Shown piece after piece: positions 1 through 11,800 of a stretch of DNA of 64,000 bases. The position numbers and the translations under genes were made by a program. The notes under the pieces are model-generated. The model ran no database searches. It was not told the DNA's origin and saw only the letters and a program-made list of their open reading frames with translations. How positions within the stretch are numbered: position 1 is the first letter of the stretch; the number at the start of each line of letters is the position of its first letter. The stretch comes from Chlamydomonas sphaeroides (taxonomy: Eukaryota > Chlorophyta > Chlorophyceae > Chlamydomonadales > Chlamydomonadaceae): the NCBI GenBank assembly GCA_001662425.1, contig BDDC01000004.1, positions 62,001 to 126,000 of the forward strand. Reading direction: 5' to 3'.

Positions 1-188
1 GGCGATCGAGACGATGGTGCTGCCTTAGCCGGCATCGCACCGCGCCGCACGCTAGATGAGGTGGGTGGGGCAGGCAGCCAGGGCCTCGCAGCAGCAGATG
101 GCCGCCCACGCTGACGTCACTCCATATCTCCAGCTCACGTGGCTTGCCTGCTGCGTGCGTGTCCGTCCCCTGGCTTGCTGCACTCGCA

Positions 189-396
189 GGGCATCCTGGC
201 GTCCTCAGAGCCCGCCGGTCAGCCCGCGCAAGCTGCAAGACTGCGGCGGGCCGGCGCCCCAGGGCTGCAGCACGGCAGCGGCGCCCTGGCGGCGGCGGTT
301 GCGGCTGTCAATGCGGTGGCGCTGCTCGCCCTCCTGGGGCTGTGGGTGTCGCGCCGGCGGGTGCCTGCTGTCGGCAGCAGGTCGGCGCGTGCTTAG
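189..396 (+). CDS. Possible 3' terminal exon of a membrane protein gene (partial)
   Basis: A short open stretch follows a plausible acceptor (CTGCACTCGCAG ending at 188) and stops at 394-396. The 69 residues include a hydrophobic Ala/Val/Leu segment of about 22 residues, then Ser-Arg-Arg-Arg and a short basic tail, which looks like a C-terminal membrane anchor with a cytoplasmic tail. No family is recognised. The rest of the gene would lie left of the window. GC-rich DNA often gives such open frames by chance, so this could be non-coding. Transcript evidence would decide. Confidence 0.25.
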
Positions 397-769
397 CAGC
401 CACGCATGAATGTGCGCGGGGCAGGGCTGCTCGTTAGCTGGTCACTTGTTGTTAGTGTTGTCGATAGTCGATGGATTGCACGTGCGTGGCCATCTGTGCA
501 GCGGCCCGCTTCACATGCATGGCCTCGGAGTCTGCTCTTCTGCTGCTGTGCAATAGCTGTCCTCGAGCTCGTAATAATTTCTTAAGCAATGCGGCCAGCT
601 GATGAGCTGACAAATAAATTTGAGCAGTACTTCGAGCAGGCTGCCGGCTGTTGGGTTCTCTATGTATTGCGCTGTTGCGAGTAATGTCCTGGCGTCTGCT
701 TGCTTGGAATACACGTGTATGTGCTTTGTGAAGGGCTGTGCCCAGTCGAAGCGGTCCTTCTAACGTTTT
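397..769. other. Intergenic stretch
   Basis: No coding evidence on either strand. It is less GC-rich than its surroundings and separates the possible exon on the left from the recombinase element on the right. Confidence 0.5.
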
Positions 770-832
770 AGTTTGGTTAGGGCTCGGCGCCTGACGTGGC
801 CCCCTGTGTAACCCAGGACCGAGTCCATCCTC
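770..832 (+). repeat. Left direct repeat of the recombinase element
   Basis: Matches 2468-2525 in the same orientation, with an extra ACGT within the CCTG-to-GGCC part. It continues into a less similar CG-rich flank. Confidence 0.8.
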
Positions 833-1077
833 TATCGCCCAGGGCGGCGGGTGGGGGCCAAGACGCTCACAGCTTTCTGCCTTTGGTACGGCGGCATGTT
901 AAAGCATCCGCTTTATGTCCTGGACCTCGGGGGAGCGCCGCCCGAGGTTTCGAAGGTGCGCCGTTTCCGCATCGGGACCTTATCCTCATACATGCCTAAC
1001 ACCGCGTTGCCTGGTCGCTCCTGCAGGCAGTAGGTGCGCTGGGGCATGCAGCCTACGACTCCAGCGGCACGGCCGGG

Positions 1078-2365
1078 TTGGCAACTCCGGCACCGACCAT
1101 GGGTCGGTCTTCCGGCGCCCCACCGGCAGACGCGGCTCCGGGTGGCAGCCTGGAGCTGTCCCTTGCGGGCCTGCGGCTTGCCCGCTCACAGCCGGCTGCC
1201 AATTCGGTGGCGCCGTTGCCTGCAGACGAGGCAGCCGCGGAGCTAGCTGTCGGGGTGGAGGAGGCACCGGCGTTCTTTGACGGTACGCTTGCAAAGCGCA
1301 CCGTTGAGCGCCAGAATGCCTGCGCCAAGCAAGGAGCTCTGCGCATGGCTGGCCCGAGAGGGGCTCAGCCCCGATACGGCCCTGCTCCGGTGCACGCCGG
1401 AGCACGCTCTGGCCTACATGGTGAAGGGCTGCCTGCCGGCCCAAAAGGGCCGCGGCGGGGGTGGCGAGTGCAGCCCCAGCCACGTCAACACCACGCTCTT
1501 GCTGCTCAGCGGCTACTTGAAGCGCATTGGGCGGACCGGTCAGTACGACCCCGCCACTGGGCGCGGGAACCCCTTGTCGCCCGTCTGGACTGGAGACCTC
1601 CGCAAAGCGTCGGTACGCTCAGAAAGCGTGCCAGGCGGGCTACGTTGAGCGCTCGGCCGTTTCCCTGGCGCGTGATAAGTATGAGCGCCTGTGTGGCTAC
1701 CTGTACGGCCTGGCGGCGGCGGTGGTAGCGGCAAAGCTTGAGCGGCTGGTCGCGCTGCGCGACCCGCTGTGCATGCAGTTCATGTACGTGACCAGCATGC
1801 GCGGGCACACGGGCAAGCTGGGGCTGGGCGACTTCGTTGAGCCCGAGGCGCCCAGCCAGCCCTACCGCGGTTTTCCGCTGCCCTCATGGGTGAGGCGGCG
1901 GCCGACCTGGTGCTCTGCGTGGCGCTGCGGGGCACCAAGACCTGCCGTGGGCGGCGGGCAGCTCCCATCCGCCTGGGGCCGGAGCCCAGCCGGTCAGAGC
2001 TCAGCTTTCCGGAGACGCTGGCGCTATACCTGGAGCTGGCGACTGGCGCCGACGCGCTGCCCAGGGCCGGGGTGATCGACCTACTGTTCCGCCCGCTGCG
2101 GGCGGACCGGCAGGGCTTCAAGGAGTGCCCCCTCAGCGCCTCCACGCTGGGCATGCGGCTGCGGCAGCACCTGGAGGCCATGGGCGTGTACGCCGGCGAG
2201 AGCTGCCACAGCTTCCGGCGGGGCGCGCTGCAGGACGCCGCGGCCTCCGGTGCTGCGCAGGCGGAGCTGCACGCCTTGGGCCAGATCATCAAGACGCCGG
2301 CGATGCTCAGCCGCTACCTGGACCTGAGCTGCCAAGAGCCCGTGGAGCCGCTCAGCCGCCTGTAG
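1078..2365 (+). pseudogene. Tyrosine recombinase/integrase pseudogene, frameshifted
   Basis: Read across three frames, the segment gives a recombinase-like protein. The N-terminal part (about 1078-1325, frame 1) continues into a helical core-binding region (about 1325-1605, frame 2), then a stretch in frame 3 (about 1605-1886), and the catalytic C-terminus in frame 2 (1886-2365, stop TAG). Visible catalytic signatures are an SMRGHTGK box (first Arg), CHSFRRG (H-x-x-R) and SRYLDL (candidate nucleophile Tyr), in the order expected of the family. Three frame changes with no intron signals mean it is broken, unless the assembly has indels. Family choice between Crypton and DIRS is open. Confidence 0.65.
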
Positions 2366-2467
2366 CTGGCTGGCCGGAGGCCACCCACGTGGCTGCAAGG
2401 CCGCGCCTGCGCCGCGCGGCCAAGCACGTTGTCTGAGCCTAAGCGTGCCACCGTTCACGGCTCTCTC

Positions 2468-2525
2468 AGTTTGGTTAGGGCTCGGCGCCTGGCCCCCCGT
2501 GTAACCCAGGACCGAGTCGATCCTA
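2468..2525 (+). repeat. Right direct repeat of the recombinase element
   Basis: Second copy of the repeat at 770-832. It starts about 100 bases after the recombinase stop codon. Confidence 0.8.
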
Positions 2526-2669
2526 CACTGCCGAGGGGCGGAAGTCTTGCTGCTGGGGCGGCGAGGGTGTAAAGTATGTGCGCAGCGGCACGTTCGTAAC
2601 TAGGGGCAGCAGGCCTGCTGGGGCGGCGGCAGGCCGGCAGCAGCCGGCGCAAAGAAGGGGAGGGGCGAT

Positions 2670-2995
2670 GCGCGGGGCAGGCACAGCAGGCACGCAGGCG
2701 CGCGAGAGGCTACAAGAGACCGAAGGCCCCGGGGCCGCAATCCGGGGCCAGCAGGCACGCCGGCGCAGGAGGGGCTGCAAGGTACAGAAGGCCCCGAGGC
2801 CGCGATGCGGGGCCAGCAGGCATGCAGGCACCGCCGGAGGGGCTGCAAGGGACCGAGGGCCCCCATGCGCGCAGGGCCAGCAGGCACGCAGGCGCTGGGG
2901 GGCTGTCAGGACCGACGACCCCAAAGCGGGACCAGCAGGCACGCAGGCGCGGGGAGGACAACAAGGGGCTGAGAGCCCGGAAGCGCAATAATCCG
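2670..2995 (+). repeat. 65-bp minisatellite, about five copies
   Basis: A tandem array whose unit begins CAGCAGGCACGCAGGCGC, with unit starts at 2684, 2749, 2814, 2878 and 2933 (spacing 65, 65, 64, 55). Units differ by substitutions and small indels. The array lies just right of the recombinase element. Frames run open through it on both strands, but it has no protein-like features. Confidence 0.85.
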
Positions 2996-4252
2996 GCCGT
3001 GCGTGGACGCATGGACGAGCGGACGGTCATCAGGTAGGCGCGCCCGCACGCGGGCCTTGAGCTACTTGAGCATATGTGTCGCCGCCGCCTGCTGCTGTGG
3101 CCGACATCCCTTCCCACCGCCGGCTGCAGCAGGGCGTCGCGTTCAAGTAGAGACTGGCGGTCAATCGAACCACGCCGCGGATCGCACAACCTGGGGCTGC
3201 ACAGATTCCGAGTCGACAGCCAGCAGCGAACCGCACTGCGACTCATTTGATCCATCCATTCATGTTGAACTACGAGGTACTTACACAGCGACAGCAGCGA
3301 GCTATCTGTGAGACCGCGGCAAGCACAAGATCTAAACCCGCTCATAGCCTGCCCTGGCCGTACAGCGCAGTACAGCGCCACCCCGCCCGGGGTGCATAAA
3401 TGCTCACCATGCTCTAGAGCAGGACGTGAAGGCCGCACTTGCTTGCATCATTGAGTTACGCCCTCGCGTGCACAACCTCCGGCAACGCACGCCCGTGACT
3501 ACGGCGGCCAGCAACATACACGCACCCCCACGCACGCGTGCGCGAGTGCCCAGTCCAAGAATGTGTGTCCATTGAGAGCGAGACACCGTGAGAGAAACAC
3601 GCAGAATCAGAAACATACGGGTCTTCCAAGTGCGTGACGGAAGGACCACCTAGATCCGCACGCTAATGAAAACCCCAAAGACGCATTGTAGTTGGCGGCT
3701 CTAAACAGCAAGTATGTGAACATTCCGTGGGATGCAAAAAGGGATGACGTAATCTGCGGAGCAAGCACGCACGCACGGCCCACGTGCTCCCGCGCGCTCG
3801 GCTGCTGGTCATGCATGACACACCCCTGGACACACCTGATGGAACAGGGGGTCCCTCGGGTGCCCGCTTGAAGGAATGTAAAAGCACGCGTAACACAGAC
3901 AGCCCAAGAGTCGTCAAAGCAAAGCGTTGGTAGAAGAGAATCATATGGCACGAGCACACGATCCACACTGTGGCAATGGGTGAGAACTCCCGAATGATTA
4001 TCAGCAAGGTTATGCGGTGTGTCATGTGCTGCTGCAGCTGCTGCTGTCCCCACACAAGTCTGGGTATCGCGCCGCCAGCGTTCGATCGGTCGGCAGCGCG
4101 CTCAGAGGCCGCGCCAGGATGAATAGGTGCTGATGTGTTTAGGGAGTCCGTCCAAAATGCGTCGAGCGCATGTCCAATGCCGTCATTGCCATCTCCGTCC
4201 AGCAAGTCGGATTGCAGAGCTGTGGTTAGTGATGCAAGTGCCGCTGTCGGGT
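2996..4252. other. 3' flank of the VMO-I gene, no gene seen
   Basis: Lies beyond the stop codon of the minus-strand VMO-I gene and should hold its 3' UTR. Open frames here lack conserved motifs or convincing splice sites. Short ACGC-type simple repeats occur around 3520-3540 and 3765-3780. Confidence 0.5.
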
Positions 4253-7200
4253 CTACAGGTTGCAGCAGTAGAACTTGAGGCCATTCATGGCCTGCAGGGC
4301 CGGCCGGCGGACAAGTGGCGAACGTCAGGTATTGATGGCAGCAGGCAAACAATAAATATACAAATATATATAATTTAGAGGTACAGGCAGCGGGCTTGAC
4401 CCGCCGTGATTTAAGGAGGTGTGGCGGCAGCGGGCACCTTGCATACGCATCGGGAATCCTCACGCACCCGACCCCGCCCCAACCCAAGCTCACATCCATC
4501 CCCGCACCCCACCTACCGAATCGTCGCTGAGGGAGCCCTGACCGGCCTCAAACCGGGCCTGCAAGCATGTAGCAGGCCAGGCACAGCAGGCAGGCAGGCA
4601 GCGTGTAGTGAGCACACCGACCCACGCACACACTCGCATGCACGTTGACCCAAGCAATAGCAGCGCCCGCCTGTGTGTTATTATGCTGATGAACAGGGTC
4701 TACTTAGTTCGGTTCGTCACCACGCCTCGGCACCATGCCGCCCGCAGGCCCATTATTGTGCAGGAGACGCTGTGCTGCTGCGATTGGCGGAATGTTCATG
4801 TGTGCGGCTGGCTGGATGGCCTCGCTCATGGCTGGCACGCAGAGGGCCGCGCGCAGCCCGCCGCTGCTGGTGCGGCAGATATGCAACGCAACCTCCACAC
4901 AGTTCCCACACACGCTCAGGCTCTTGACTTGCAGTCGTGCAATACATCATAGCTACATGTGTACCATGCGCCTACTGCGCCAGGCTGCTTCCCCACACAC
5001 CACACCGCACCTGCATGCCGCATGCGTACTGCCCCCTGGGGCACTCCTTCCAGGCCGACCAGCTGCGGGCGGCAAAGTGGGGCGCAGGAGGCAGGGTCGC
5101 AGCGGCACCAGGGTCAGGATGGAGCGACAGGTGGGTTCACTCGCAGGATGCTAGTCGTGTGGGAGATAGACACGGCGCACGGCAGCTCTCAGCTGGGCAG
5201 AGCCAGTGGAGACCCCGCCCGCGCACGCCTCTTGCCTGCTCGTCCGGCAGCATGCAGTCGGCTGCTGGCTGCGTGCGTGGACGGAACTCACTCGCCCCGA
5301 TACTGAAAATAATAATATTAATTTTATTTACGCTGGGTTCCAACCGGACGGAACTCACGTGCCCCACTGCTGCTCAAATCCGGAGCGAATTATGGTTCCA
5401 TCAGAGCACTTGAAGCGGATGCTGTGAGAGAGGGCGGCGGCGGGCAGCAGCAGGCAGGCGCGCGGTCAGTGGCAATAATCGGCGCTACGAAGTGGACGTC
5501 GCAGCAAAGCGCAGCGAGGTGGAAAGGGGACCTGATGACCGAACTTCCGCTGGCTGCCATGTTTCGTTGATTGGCACACCGGAACCGTCATTGCCGGCGA
5601 CACGTGCAGACTCACGCATTTGCGGCCGTGTCGTCGCCGCCCGTGCTCTCGAGCTTGAGTTGGGCTCCGGTGATGTACTTGCCCGATGGGCAGTACGCCC
5701 TGCGTGGCGCGGCGCAGCGGCGGGAGCGAGTGTGCCACACTAGTCGCTCCATCTTCACCAACAAGTGCACTCCGCCTGCCAGCCACGTCGCACGCGATCT
5801 ATCTGAAGATAAGTGACACCCACGCACGGCACGCACGCACCAGCCGCGCCAGCTGCCCCACAGGCCCTCCTCGACTTTCACCTGCAGACGCAGGCGCAAA
5901 GGCGCAGGCAGGCAGGCAAGCGGCGGGCGGGCGGTGCCGCAGCAAGCCGCACGGTTCAGATAGATGCGTGCTGCCAAAATAAAAGTGATTGCCTTGATGA
6001 CTGCACTTCTCGACCATACATGGCATCCGCACCTTTTCGTTGTTGTTGCACTCAACCTCCAGTCCATTGAGGGCAGTGTCGTCGCTGTCCCTGCGAGGAG
6101 CGGAGGACCGCGCAGCGGCGATGCGTCAAGATCACACTGCCCCTGGGCCGCGTACCGCAGCTCACCCCTCGCGCCCACCCCGGGGGGCCTCCACTGCAAG
6201 CCTCTGTGACTCCGTCCTGCAGCCTTGCCACCCGCACAAGTCGCACGTACGCACCAGCCCAGGTCCTTCTCGATGCGCAGCTGGAAGCCGCGAATGGGCA
6301 GCGCCTTGCTGTAGCCCTCGCGGTTGGGGTCGCGCTGGTGGCAGTACTGGATCTCGCCCCAGTCGCCCCTGCACGACGGGGGAATGGACGGAAGGGCGCC
6401 CGGGACGACACGTACGAGCGGGCGTTGGGCCCCGGGAGGCCTCCTGTTGGGCCCTGTGCGGTTGCGGGCCGCTGTGTTGGCTGGTACGCCACGCACCAGA
6501 AGCCGTCAGAGACGGTGTAGGCTGAGGTGGACGCCAGGTTGGTGACTAAGGGCGCGCACAAGAGGTACAAGAGGGTGCAGGATAGGAGTAGTCAGACATG
6601 GGCAAGTGTGTGTGTTGCCGTGCCATGCTGCGTGCTGTGTGGGCCGGCGCAGCGCTGCCTTGCACGCGCTCACTGGTTGGGTCACGGTTCTTCTTGGCTT
6701 GTGACGCGTCTCCCCGGAAGTACCTGGGGTGGGGGAAAGGATTGGTTGAGCGAATGCGCTCTCAACAGAACAGAGCCGGCAAGGACCACAGCAGTGCGGC
6801 TCGGTGGCATCTGGCTGCCGGCTAACCGACAGCTTCGTTTGCAGGCAGCAGCCCGACAGCTAGCTGGCACCCGCGGTCGGTCATCGAGAAGGGGAATCTA
6901 TAAAACTACCATTGAAGTCGTGTACGCCATTTCTGCACTATACGTACGGCAGCCCTACCAGGGGTTCTCCACCATCTTCCACTTTCCGATGCTGGACGAC
7001 AGGTCGTACGAGCCCGCAGAGATCCCCACGAAGCCCTCGAGCGCCACCTCCTCGAGCCACTGCGAGCATGAGGGCCAGGCGGGATATCCGGGTCATGGGT
7101 CCATGATGACTCCATGTCGTACGTACACACTATGCGTGCAGTGGGATCATTCGAGCACGCAACGAAAGCGAGCCGCCAAGCTAGCCGCAAAAGCCGCAGG

Positions 7201-8896
7201 CTGCACGGCGGCTGCCCCCATACGTGAGAGCTGCGCGGCAGTCAGGGCAGGGCAGGGCCTTACGGCCTCACGGCCTCACGGTGCAGCAGGAGGAGAACTT
7301 GAGCGTGCCCGTCAGCTCGCCGCGCAGCACCACCACCGATGCGGCGAACATGCCGGTCACGTAGCCCTCCATGTCGCTGCATCAGGGTGCGGCACATGCA
7401 GGTGGGGCATGTCGACGGATACACGCAATGACGCTTACTTTGACATCAGCAATGCCAACTACGTAGCGGCATGATGACGTGAACAAGCCTGCCGAGGCGG
7501 CTTGCCGCCCATACACGCACGCCGCCAAGCAAGCAGACTCCTCCTGCCCCCCACCCCACCCAGCACCGCACTCACGCCCAGTTGTATCCGGCGCACAGCT
7601 GCAATGGGATTCGGATACATGGGCAGGGACGGCAACAAGCGGAATGGAAGACCCATCAAACGCATGGCACACACATCTGTCATCCGGCTCACGCGCGCCT
7701 ACTCGACCCCGAGCCCAGCAGCCACCGCATCAGCATGCCTCCGCAGGCACCAGCGTCGGTGTTGGGCTGCTAATAACCGGAATGTGCCGGTCGCCACCCC
7801 GACTGATGATGACCTACATGCGCTTGGCAGAAGGCTACTGGCGGGCACCATCTCCCGGTGACAACCTACCAAGCCACCAAGCAAGCCTCGCGCCTCCAAA
7901 CCCCCAATAATGAACCCTCACCTCAAAGAAGTCCATCTCGTCAACGCCGATAGCATTGAGCGCCCGCTTGACGATGGGCACCTTGTCAATGTACGGCAAC
8001 AGCTTGAGGCTGAGCCCCGCGCAGCCAGAGGCCTGCGGTCATATCAAGAGGCGGCCATGGGATGAAGGCCGCCTGCCAGGCATGAGGCCGCCTGCCTTAG
8101 TGAGGACGGCAGGTTGGACTTGGACTAGGGCTAGGGCTAGGACTAGGGTTGTGCAGCGTTGCGGCCTGGGCGCGTGGCCTGCGTGTTGTTGCTGGGTTAG
8201 CGTGCCGTTCCCTGCCCTGCCCTGATGCTGCGTTGCGTGTTGCTGTGCTTGTCTAGCTCGGTTGCGCGCGGTCGCCGCAGACGACATCGAATATATCATA
8301 GCCCGCACCTCCTTGGTGCACGTGTTGACCTTGCCCGAACCCTTGATGATGAGATTGGGGAAGACCGTGAAGCTGCCCTGGCAGTAGGCTGACGCAGCGA
8401 AGTAGGACTTCTGGATCCACGACAGGTCCAGCTTACACGGGAAGCCCGCCGCCTCAAAGGTCTTCGTGTTGATGTTCTGTCAATGTGCGAGGCCGCAAAC
8501 ACGTGCGCACATGCGTGAGGGTGCGTGCATGTGTGAGAAGACCAGCCACGCCGCCTGGCGGGCATCGACCGAGAGAGCAAGCGTGCGCCGTCGTCGGTCA
8601 CACACGGAGGCACGCCAGCGTTGGACTTGATTTCCCTTTATTGGGGCTGAACCCTCCCGCGCGCGCCGCACGCCATCCCAGTTCGCCCAGCCGGTTGTAG
8701 ATGAAAACCAGCAAAGACACACGATGCGGCGTCATGACCCGTAAGTTTTGCAAAGCGCAGAACCACCTAACAGTACCCGCGTTGTCTCGTTTCTATTCTT
8801 GCGTGGTCACCGAACCTGGTTGCAGAAGATTGCCGTGTCCGCAAGGCTGCGCCGGTCGCCGGTGCCGATGAGGCCGTGGCCCCAACCCGACCGCAG
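4253..8896 (-). other. Exon map of the VMO-I gene, exons 17-32
   Basis: Exons in transcript order: 8896-8816, 8476-8309, 8032-7922, 7598-7576, 7376-7280, 7059-6959, 6723-6686, 6545-6497, 6368-6255, 6090-6033, 5881-5841, 5699-5616, 5421-5359, 5062-5011, 4558-4517, 4291-4253 (stop at 4253-4255). Exon 20 has 23 bases and exon 23 has 38. The total over all 32 exons is 3396 bases, an exact multiple of three. The VMO-I domain is spread over exons 24-32, all small, with splice sites inside each repeat. Confidence 0.87.
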
Positions 8897-11800
8897 CTGT
8901 GTGTGTAGGCCGAGCGATGGACGCCATGCGAGGCGGGGGAGGAGCGAATGCACAGCGGTAAGCCAAGACATACAGTACAACCAAACCAAGCTCCGTCCCT
9001 GGCTAGAAGACCTGGGGCGGTCGTCGCAGGCAAGGGGAAGGGGCACACCGGCCTTGCCCTCTGCCCCTGAGCTGCCTAGATAGCCATACATGCACCCCGC
9101 GTCACCACCCCAAATGCATTCATCCGCACACGCACCCGCTGCCGCAGCTGGGCCGGCGTGGCGGCTCCGTACATGTCCAGCGCCCAGCCCGGCCAGCTGT
9201 CAGCGTCCGAGGCGTTGCGGTGGTCCAGTCGCTCCCACAGGTCCAGGCGCAGCAGCGACTCCTCCTCCAGCATGGCGCGCCGGCTGCCCGAGATACTGTC
9301 GTCTGCGGCGGAAGGGAGGGAGCGAGGGATGGAGGGAGGGAGCCGAGGCGGACCCCAGTGACTGGGCGGCCTGCTGCAGGCATGTATGGGAGCCTGCCAA
9401 CTGCTGCCTACCCCCCGACGCTCACCCATCCTGGGCTGCAGCCGCTCCTGCTCAGACCGGTACAGCGGCACGGTGAAGGGAGAGCTCAGGCGGGGCACGG
9501 CGGTGTCGTTGACGCAGCCCGAGGCCGCCGAGGGTGGTGCGAAGAGCGCGGGGGTGATGTCGGCGGCCGTCAGGTTCTTGAACTCCGTGACCTGGATCAT
9601 GATGTGGCCTGTGTGGGCGGCGAGAGGAGGGGAGAAGGGAGGCGGATCTCAACGACCGGGCCCTGCGCCCCGGGTACACAGGACGCCACTGATGTCCGTC
9701 AGCCCCAGTGCCAGAACACCTCGTGTCAGACGCGCGGAATGCAGACGACCGGAGGACAGTATCATGGGGTGCCGTGGTGGGGTCGTGGTGAGGGACGTGT
9801 CGGCCAGCCTGCCCGGCCGCTCACCCGCCACTGGGTGGAACATCTCAAAGCCAAGGGGGATGTAGTCTTTGCGGCTGTCGAAGTAGTCCACCTCCAAGGA
9901 GGTGGGCAGCGGAATATCCTGAGGAAGAAAGGCGCGGTGGAGGAGAGCGGACGGGGCACAGGCGGGCAGAGTGGCGTGTGCGTAAGGGGCAATGCCGGCA
10001 GGCGGGGCTGCTCGCGGCGTCCGGTGGTGTGGCGAAACAAAACAGGGCCGACAAGACCCTGCGCCGTTCAGGCTCCGCGGCCAGGCTGCGCGCTTCGGGC
10101 GCCCATGCAGGGCTGCGCTGGGCTCACCGCGCCAGCGGGGCTGCCGGCCGAGGGCGGCGGCGACATGGTGTTCGCAACGGTGGCGTTGGGCTCGTAGGGC
10201 TGGCGGATGATGAGCTTGAAGTGGCGCGCGGACCTGCAGCGCGGTCGAGTCAGCGCTGGGCTCGATCCCCATCTCACACAGGCGACAAGGCTCGGCGGCT
10301 AGGCCACCATCATACAGTTGTACAAGCCACCTGGACGACAGGGCGTTCGCGAGCCGTGCCGAGGCTTCCATGCATGCCTCTGACTAATGTCACCTCCGTC
10401 TCGGCTTCCAACGAAACCCACACGCCGGTTGGCAACCGACCCGCGGTACTCCCCGGGCTGCGCAGTCGGACATCAAGCGATGGCTCACCTGCCGTACATC
10501 TCGGTGTAGCCCACAAAGGTGAAGTTGACGGCGCTCGTGTTCTTGTAGGCCTTGTACTTGTCAAACTTGCTCTCGGGCAGGGGAAACGCGTTGCAGAAAA
10601 AGTACCGCTGCGCCACCACCGCATCCTCCGGCAGCACCTGCGGCGCGCAGTGTGCGGGTTGCGGCAGCTCGGGGCGCAGCACGCCTCTTGGATTGCAAGT
10701 CTTAAAACGCATGTACAATATAAATATTTAGAACGCATCGGCGCGCTGCGCTGGTGTTCAGCTGCCATCACAGGCCATCAACGGCGAGGCAGGCGGACAC
10801 ACGGCACGATGTCAAGCATGGGCGAGCGGCGCTCGCTTGCCTTCTCCTGCCAAGCCTGCACGGTCTTGGCGGCTTCATTGGCAACCTCAACCTTCTGGTA
10901 GCCGGGGAACAGCGCGTACTCGTACACGGTGCGGACCATGCCCTGCCACATCGTGGCCGTCTCGTAGCTGTGTTGCAGGGGCAGGGCAGGGCAAGGGCAA
11001 GGGCATGGGCATGGACACGACAGCGTGTGTCGGCCCAATGAGTCGGTTCAGCATGTCCTTGGTATGATGCGGTCCTGCGAGCGCCTCAGCCCGAGTACTC
11101 ACTGCGTCATGTAGCGCTGCTCGTCCACGACCTCGACGCCCGCCAGGTCCTCGTAGAAAGAGTTGTCACCTGCAGCAGGAACACAAGCGGTCGGCAAGGT
11201 TACGACGGTTTGGCAAGCCCCCGGGGTAGCGGTCCGGACACGCACGTAGGTTGGGGCGCGCCCCCCGAGTCACAGCGTTCGTGTCCAGCGGAAACAAAGC
11301 ACTTCCGGGCCAGCAGGCCGCATGTCAACCCCCCGACACAGCAAGGCTAAAGCTCTCACCAGTGCTGCTTGTCTGCAGCACGCGCTGGTGGGGTCGGGTG
11401 TGGAGCACGCGGCGCTGCGTGGCGCGGCGGCCGGCGGCCGCCCCACCAGGTGGCGCAGGGGATGGCGGCGGCATGTTGGGCAGCCGCGGCGAGGGCGGCG
11501 CAGGTGGCAGGTTCGGCATGGCGGGAAGCAGGTCGGCGGCGCTGGCGTCGGCGTCGGGAGAGGTGTAGACGCAGCGGTCACGGGAGGGGTCGAAGGGGAA
11601 GACGCAGGGCTCGAAGATCTGCAGGGAAGCGGGCGGGATAGGCGCGAGAGTACAAAGACTGATCGGCAGGTGGGGCAGCACGAGAGCGGCACCTCCTGCA
11701 ATGGATGCGGTCCGGCGATATCCGGCCTGGCACGCCTGGCGCAGCGAGGCACGTTCCAGCTGCCAGGGCCGGCCTTGGACGGTATGGTGTGTGCGCGGCG

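Larger units (their letters stand above)
770..2525 (+). mobile_element. Decayed tyrosine-recombinase element (Crypton/DIRS-like) with flanking direct repeats
   Basis: A recombinase pseudogene lies between two direct repeats of about 60 bp, at 770-832 and 2468-2525. Both begin AGTTTGGTTAGGGCTCGGCG and both contain GTGTAACCCAGGACCGAGTC. They differ mainly by a 4-base insertion (ACGT) in the left copy and a few substitutions. Tyrosine-recombinase transposons include Cryptons and DIRS/PAT-type retroelements, and green algae are known to carry the latter. No reverse transcriptase or RNase H is visible, so this is either Crypton-like or a deleted DIRS-like remnant. Borders beyond the repeats are not resolved. 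Confidence 0.65.

Noticed and set aside
2670..2995. CRISPR-like array
   Set aside because: The units are contiguous and similar along their whole length with no unique spacers, and the DNA is eukaryotic.
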